A stretch of DNA of 64,000 nt from Rubritalea tangerina (lineage in GTDB: Bacteria; Verrucomicrobiota; Verrucomicrobiia; Verrucomicrobiales; Akkermansiaceae), in the NCBI RefSeq assembly GCF_042683245.1, contig NZ_JBHUJB010000021.1, positions 62,001 through 126,000 of the forward strand. The letters run 5' to 3'. The notes beneath the pieces were generated by a model. The model did not search any database and was not told the origin of the DNA. It saw only the letters and a list, made by a program, of their open reading frames with translations. A program made the position numbers and the translations under genes. Position 1 is the stretch's first letter. Each line of letters begins with the position of its first letter. Shown here piece by piece: positions 60,407 through 64,000 of this stretch.

Positions 60407-60451
60407 GGGTGTTAGAGTAGAGTATCTTTCTAGAAAAGGAGAGATGAATTT

Positions 60452-61408
60452 TTAGCTACCAAGCGTGTCACCTTTTTTGAGTTGACCGCTTTTGAGGAAT
60501 TCCTCAGCCGTCATCCGGCGCTTCCCTTCAGGCTGCAGTTCTGTAATGTGCAATCCATTTTCACCGCAACCAATAGTGAGACCTCCGTCGGTTTTAAGAA
60601 TTTTTCCTGGAGTGGATTGGGTGCCAGAGATGTGAGTGGCAGGTGGGAAGATTTTAAGTCGTTTTGTGCGTCCTTTTGAGTCGGTATAGGTGGTTGATGT
60701 GCCTGGCCATGGATGGTAGGCGCGGATTTGTCTTTCGAGTTGATCGGCGCTTTGTGACCAATCGAGTTCACCGTGTGAACGGAGGAGTTTGGGAGCGTAG
60801 TTTGCGAGCGCGTCATCTTGTGGGGTGCGTGTTGCGGTGCCGTTGAAGAGTTGCTCAAGTGCAAGCAAGAGGCATTCGGGTCCATCTTCGGCGAGGCGAT
60901 CGTGGAGTTGCCCACCCGTGATGTCTGAAGGTAAGCTGAAGGGGTTATTGAGAATGATGTCGCCTTCATCGAGCCCTTCAGTGACATGCATGACGGTCAT
61001 GCCAGAATGAGTATCCCCCTGTTCGATAGCGGCCTGGATGCAGGATGCACCGCGATGTTTGGGAAGGAGGCTTGCGTGAAGGTTGATGATAGCGACTTTG
61101 GGGATCTCCAGCAGCGCTTTGGGAAGAATTTGACCATATGCCATCACGACGATCACGTCTGGGTTGAGGTCACGAATGAGCTGGAGTTCTTCAGGGGCTT
61201 TGACGCGAGGTGGTTGGAGTACAGGGATGTTGGATTCCTCGGCAATCGTCTTCACCTTCGGTGGAGTCAGGATTTGTTTTCTTCCAACGGGTTTATCTGG
61301 CTGAGTGATGAGTGCGACGGTATTAAAGCGTGGGTCATTAATCAGCGCTAGGAATGATGGGATGGCGATATCCCCTGTTGCCATGAAGGCGATACGTTTG
61401 CTGGACAT
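60452..61408 (-). CDS. fmt: Methionyl-tRNA formyltransferase
   Basis: This enzyme formylates initiator Met-tRNA using 10-formyl-THF. The 318 residues contain LITQPDKPVGRKQ, NLHASLLPKHRGASCIQAAI (with the catalytic N-x-H-S-type segment) and TVMHVTEGLDEGDIIL in the N-terminal domain, and a C-terminal OB-like domain (RIRAYHPWPGTSTTYT-type residues). No Shine-Dalgarno sequence precedes the ATG. def, usually its neighbour, is not in this window. A terminator lies upstream, so it is separate from adk. Confidence 0.94.
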   Translation of the reverse strand: MSSKRIAFMATGDIAIPSFLALINDPRFNTVALITQPDKPVGRKQILTPPKVKTIAEESNIPVLQPPRVKAPEELQLIRDLNPDVIVVMAYGQILPKALLEIPKVAIINLHASLLPKHRGASCIQAAIEQGDTHSGMTVMHVTEGLDEGDIILNNPFSLPSDITGGQLHDRLAEDGPECLLLALEQLFNGTATRTPQDDALANYAPKLLRSHGELDWSQSADQLERQIRAYHPWPGTSTTYTDSKGRTKRLKIFPPATHISGTQSTPGKILKTDGGLTIGCGENGLHITELQPEGKRRMTAEEFLKSGQLKKGDTLGS

Positions 61409-61491
61409 AGAAAAAGTGGTTGTGAGAGGATGCTTTGCAGAGCTTATAGATCAATGCGCTAGCTTCCAAAAGTACGGTATGAGGGAAAACT

Positions 61492-61515
61492 AAAAAAGAG
61501 CTGCCGGAGCAGCTC
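61492..61515 (-). terminator. Rho-independent terminator of adk
   Basis: GAGCTGC and GCAGCTC form a seven-pair stem with a four-base loop, followed by six T on the minus strand. It is 26 bases beyond the adk stop. Confidence 0.92.
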
Positions 61516-61540
61516 TTTCAACGAAATTTGGATTAGGTGC

Positions 61541-62173
61541 TTAGATTGAGACCTTATCCATCTCCTCATAGATTGGGAGAGTGATGATCTTGCTGATGAT
61601 ATCGTGCATGACTTTGATGGGTTGCTGTGTCGCATCGATGTCAGTGCGGATTTCATCTGGGTAGAACTCGAGGATCGGCTTGGTTTCTGCTTCGTAGGTG
61701 CGAATTCTGTCTTCAATGACGGAATCGGATGCATCATCCATGCGATTTTCGCGCAGGGCACGCTTGCGCATACGGCGAGCCAACTCAGTGCGATCTGGGC
61801 ATGAGAGGTGGAAGATGTGGTGCACGTCGATATACTCGCTGAGGATCTCCGCTTGCTTTACGTTGCGCGGGATTCCGTCGAGAATAAGGATGTCAGTATC
61901 GGGGAAGTAGACGTGGCTGTCTTTCCAGTTTTGGATTTGGGCTTCCCAGAGTTGGATGGTGAGTTCATCAGGCACGAGTTGGCCTTTGCTGGAGTATTCG
62001 ACAAATTTTTTGCCGAGTTCAGTGCGAGTATCAAGGGATCGGAAGACGTCGCCGCAGGCGCAATGGAAGAAGCGTGGAACCATGCCCAGCGCTTTACCTT
62101 GAGTGCCTTTACCAGATCCTGGAGCACCGAGGATGAGGATTGCAGGGCGTTTTGTTTTGCTCTCAGTTGCCAT
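61541..62173 (-). CDS. adk: Adenylate kinase
   Basis: This enzyme interconverts AMP, ADP and ATP. The 210 residues carry the P-loop ILGAPGSGKGTQGKALG, FHCACGDVFRSLD, LDGIPRNVKQAEIL (the family has DGFPR; here DGIPR) and LARRMRKRALRENRMDDASD with the arginines of the LID edge. The LID is short and has no zinc cysteines. No Shine-Dalgarno sequence is seen before the ATG (CTACACTGCCGCGCCT), which is striking for an essential gene. Confidence 0.94.
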   Translation of the reverse strand: MATESKTKRPAILILGAPGSGKGTQGKALGMVPRFFHCACGDVFRSLDTRTELGKKFVEYSSKGQLVPDELTIQLWEAQIQNWKDSHVYFPDTDILILDGIPRNVKQAEILSEYIDVHHIFHLSCPDRTELARRMRKRALRENRMDDASDSVIEDRIRTYEAETKPILEFYPDEIRTDIDATQQPIKVMHDIISKIITLPIYEEMDKVSI

Positions 62174-62231
62174 AGGCGCGGCAGTGTAGTGATGAAGCCT
62201 CCTAGCGCAAGAGGAATTCTAGGAATCCTGC

Positions 62232-63131
62232 TCACTTATTGCTGGCGATGCCTGCGACGTATTCTTGGGCGGTTTGTAAGAATTCTTTGGCAATCGGTTT
62301 CATGCTGCCTTGATAAATGGCCCCGACTACTAATGGGTCAAAACCGTCGAGTGGGATAACGTCCACACCTTCAATGGGCTTCACTCCGGGGATGCCCACG
62401 CCGATACCCGCGCCAAACCCGCGACTGACGTAGCGTTGGATGATATCCAAGGCATTCACCTCCATTGATGCCTGCCATTGGATATTTTTCTCCCTGAGTC
62501 CAGATTGGAAGATTTGGCTCAAAGCTTCATTCTCTGGGAGCCCCACAAGTGGGAGTTTTGATTCGAGATGATCTCCGACATCTGAGGGTCGAATGAGTTG
62601 CTCAAGTGTGTTGATTTTACATGTGCTGGGGACCAATAGCACCAAAGGGATTGTCATGAGCTCACAGGAGCGTAGCCCCTCATCGAGCTTGCCGTGAAGC
62701 ACGGTGAGGGCAATGTCGGCCTGCTGGGTGGTGAGTTGGGTGTGTAGCTCAGAGGGCTCTACTTCTTTGAGTGTGAGCTTTAGTTCAGGAATTTTCAGCT
62801 TAAGTTTCTCAAGGACGTAAGGAAGGTGGTTTCCCAGAACCGATGCTGAGGCTGTAATGCGAAGGTGTTTGCCGTCCTCCCCTCTCAAGCGCTCCTCGAC
62901 ATCTGGTAAGCCGGCAAAAAATGGATAGGCAAAGTCATAGAGCATCTCACCTGCTGGTGTGAGTGCAAAGGGACGTCTATTGAAAAGTTTAACACCTAGC
63001 TCTTCTTCTAGCTGGAGAATCTGTCCACTCACTGCAGGTTGTTGAATGCCATATGGCATTTTTCTAACTGCTGCTGTAATGCCTTCATATTTAGCAACGT
63101 AGTAGAAGAGCTCGAGGTGGTGGACGTTCAT
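62232..63131 (-). CDS. LysR-family transcriptional regulator
   Basis: About 299 residues from ATG 63131 (MNVHHLELFYYVAKYEGITA). The winged helix includes YGIQQPAVSGQILQLEEELG and LFNRRPFALTPAGEML, followed by a type-2 periplasmic-binding-like effector domain (HLRITASASVLGNHLPYVLE, DIALTVLHGKLDEGL, GAGIGVGIPG). The effector is unknown. It is divergent from a membrane protein gene across about 98 bases, which it may control. Confidence 0.9.
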   Translation of the reverse strand: MNVHHLELFYYVAKYEGITAAVRKMPYGIQQPAVSGQILQLEEELGVKLFNRRPFALTPAGEMLYDFAYPFFAGLPDVEERLRGEDGKHLRITASASVLGNHLPYVLEKLKLKIPELKLTLKEVEPSELHTQLTTQQADIALTVLHGKLDEGLRSCELMTIPLVLLVPSTCKINTLEQLIRPSDVGDHLESKLPLVGLPENEALSQIFQSGLREKNIQWQASMEVNALDIIQRYVSRGFGAGIGVGIPGVKPIEGVDVIPLDGFDPLVVGAIYQGSMKPIAKEFLQTAQEYVAGIASNK

Positions 63132-63229
63132 GATGTGAAGATAATGCAAATTCTAGCAGCTCTTACAGCTTTATCTTTGCCAGATCTCTAAGGCTTTGAT
63201 AATGCTAAGAATTACTACTCTAACACAGG

Positions 63230-63847
63230 ATGTTCATCCAGCATAAGAAACCAAAGTCACGCGGAGTGATCGTTTTTACAGCACTGTATTTGGCGTGCTT
63301 TTTGGCCTTTGCCATCATGACTGGTGGGTACTGTTTTCTTTGGTATTTTGGCGCACAGCTCCTTTTGACAATTGGTTTAGTGGTTGCTCATCGGAATGTG
63401 GGATATTCAAGGACGCTGCTGTGGGCGTTAAGTTTATGGGGTTTTTTGAATTTATTGGGGTTTGTCGATCTTGATTCACTGAGTGTGAATGTTCCGCGCT
63501 CCTCGAGCTGTGTAGGTGAGTTGTGGCTGCTTACCCCTAGCATAAACTTCTCCAACTTGGTGCATGTGTATGGTTTTGGAGTGGCTACATGGGTGAGTTG
63601 GCAGACTCTGTGTCAGTTGATCCATAGTCGATATCAAAGGCGTCTTATGCCAAGCTTTGGCTTGTTAGTTTTAGTGATGAGCTCAGCTGTAGGATATGGA
63701 GCGTTGAATGAATTGGTTGAGTTTTATATTCAATTATGGTTCCTCCAAGGAGCAGCTGGTAGTTACGGCGCTATCTGTTGGGATATGTCCGCAGTCTGTT
63801 TGGGGGCTTTGCTAGCAGCAATTTCTATCAAGCTAAGAAATCTCTAA
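63230..63847 (+). CDS. Multi-span membrane protein (DUF2238/VanZ-like)
   Basis: The 205 residues form about six membrane spans: VIVFTALYLACFLAFAIMTG, FGAQLLLTIGLVV, LLWALSLWGFLNLLGFVD and others, ending with VCLGALLAAISI. The segment GALNELVEFYIQLWFLQGAA and CWDMSAVCLGALLA resembles the NExxE and D-x-N-x-G-A motifs of DUF2238 (YjdF). No function is established for that family. It is divergent from a LysR regulator gene. Confidence 0.65.
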   Translation: MFIQHKKPKSRGVIVFTALYLACFLAFAIMTGGYCFLWYFGAQLLLTIGLVVAHRNVGYSRTLLWALSLWGFLNLLGFVDLDSLSVNVPRSSSCVGELWLLTPSINFSNLVHVYGFGVATWVSWQTLCQLIHSRYQRRLMPSFGLLVLVMSSAVGYGALNELVEFYIQLWFLQGAAGSYGAICWDMSAVCLGALLAAISIKLRNL

Positions 63848-63859
63848 GATACAAACCAC

Positions 63860-64000
63860 ATGGCTAAGGGCTACGATCAACATCAGGAACGACTCCAAGC
63901 GTTATCGCTATTGGGTAAAGAACTAGCCCGGAGGGCGAAATCAAAATGTGAACTCAGTGGTCGCGCAGGTGTTTCACTTCGCCCCTATGAAGTGGAGCCT
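63860..64000 (+). CDS. PhnA-like zinc-ribbon protein, N-terminal part
   Basis: From ATG 63860 the frame is open to the window end (47 codons). It reads MAKGYDQHQERLQALSLLG, then KELARRAKSKCELSGRAGVS, the typical start of PhnA-domain proteins. The family Cys pair normally appears as CELC; here the second is replaced by Ser (CELSG). Despite the name, PhnA-like proteins have no proven role in phosphonate use. It begins 12 bases after the upstream membrane protein gene. Confidence 0.8.
   Translation, partial: MAKGYDQHQERLQALSLLGKELARRAKSKCELSGRAGVSLRPYEVEP

Noticed and set aside
1..64000. tRNA, rRNA, CRISPR arrays, insertion sequences or prophage genes
   Set aside because: Gaps are short and none showed cloverleaf, repeat-spacer or transposase features on reading; a tRNA or CRISPR search program was not available to confirm.

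Overview
The window looks like a chromosomal segment from a marine or aquatic Verrucomicrobiota bacterium (Verrucomicrobiales, Rubritalea-like). This is an inference, because no rRNA gene is present. It rests on secreted c-type cytochrome/PSD1 and DUF1501 proteins together with an ECF sigma factor and a FecR-LamG protein, on a PEP-CTERM protein, and on a diderm gene set (porin, lipoproteins, alr and a DAP-type lysA). Genes are dense on both strands and no gene-free gap exceeds about 290 bases. I saw no tRNA, rRNA, CRISPR array, insertion sequence or phage.

Layout. Positions 1-3044 hold the tail of an unknown gene and a tight ECF sigma / anti-sigma-like / secreted protein / DUF1573 / rhodanese operon. 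Positions 3059-6824 (minus) hold a PQQ-type sugar dehydrogenase, a second ECF sigma factor and dnaG. Positions 7004-17304 are mostly housekeeping: trxB, a ComM/YifB ATPase, a LuxR-type regulator, a rhodanese lipoprotein, a cysteine-rich protein, alr, a HerA-like ATPase and mutL. Positions 17344-35281 hold a nitrate assimilation island. Positions 35288-39058 hold rpsP, obg and small genes, ending with a frameshifted PEP-CTERM gene. Positions 39190-48076 (minus) hold a six-gene operon of secreted planctomycete/verrucomicrobia-type proteins with its own ECF sigma factor. Positions 48362-64000 are housekeeping: pheA, lysA, a TPR protein, a histone H1-like protein, an rRNA methyltransferase, a PHP phosphatase, a UvrD helicase, a CDF transporter, fmt, adk, a LysR regulator and the start of a PhnA-like gene.

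The nitrate island is the centre of interest. Nitrate would cross the outer membrane through the porin, bind NrtA and enter through NrtB and two ATPases. It would be reduced by NasA, probably fed by a membrane-bound DmsB-DmsC fusion protein, and then by NirBD. Four transcription units (nirBD, porin, nrtABCD, dmsBC-nasA) each carry a near-perfect sigma-54 -24/-12 element (TGGCACR-N4-TTGCW) very close to the start codon. The fifth unit, narK plus a PP2C phosphatase/protein kinase, has three in-frame stop codons, each one C-to-T change from a Gln codon. It has only a degenerate version of the promoter element. The simplest reading is that this second uptake/regulation unit is decaying while the ABC route is kept.

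Many essential genes here (rpsP, adk, fmt, the rRNA methyltransferase gene) start without a visible Shine-Dalgarno sequence. That fits the very short predicted leaders of the sigma-54 units.
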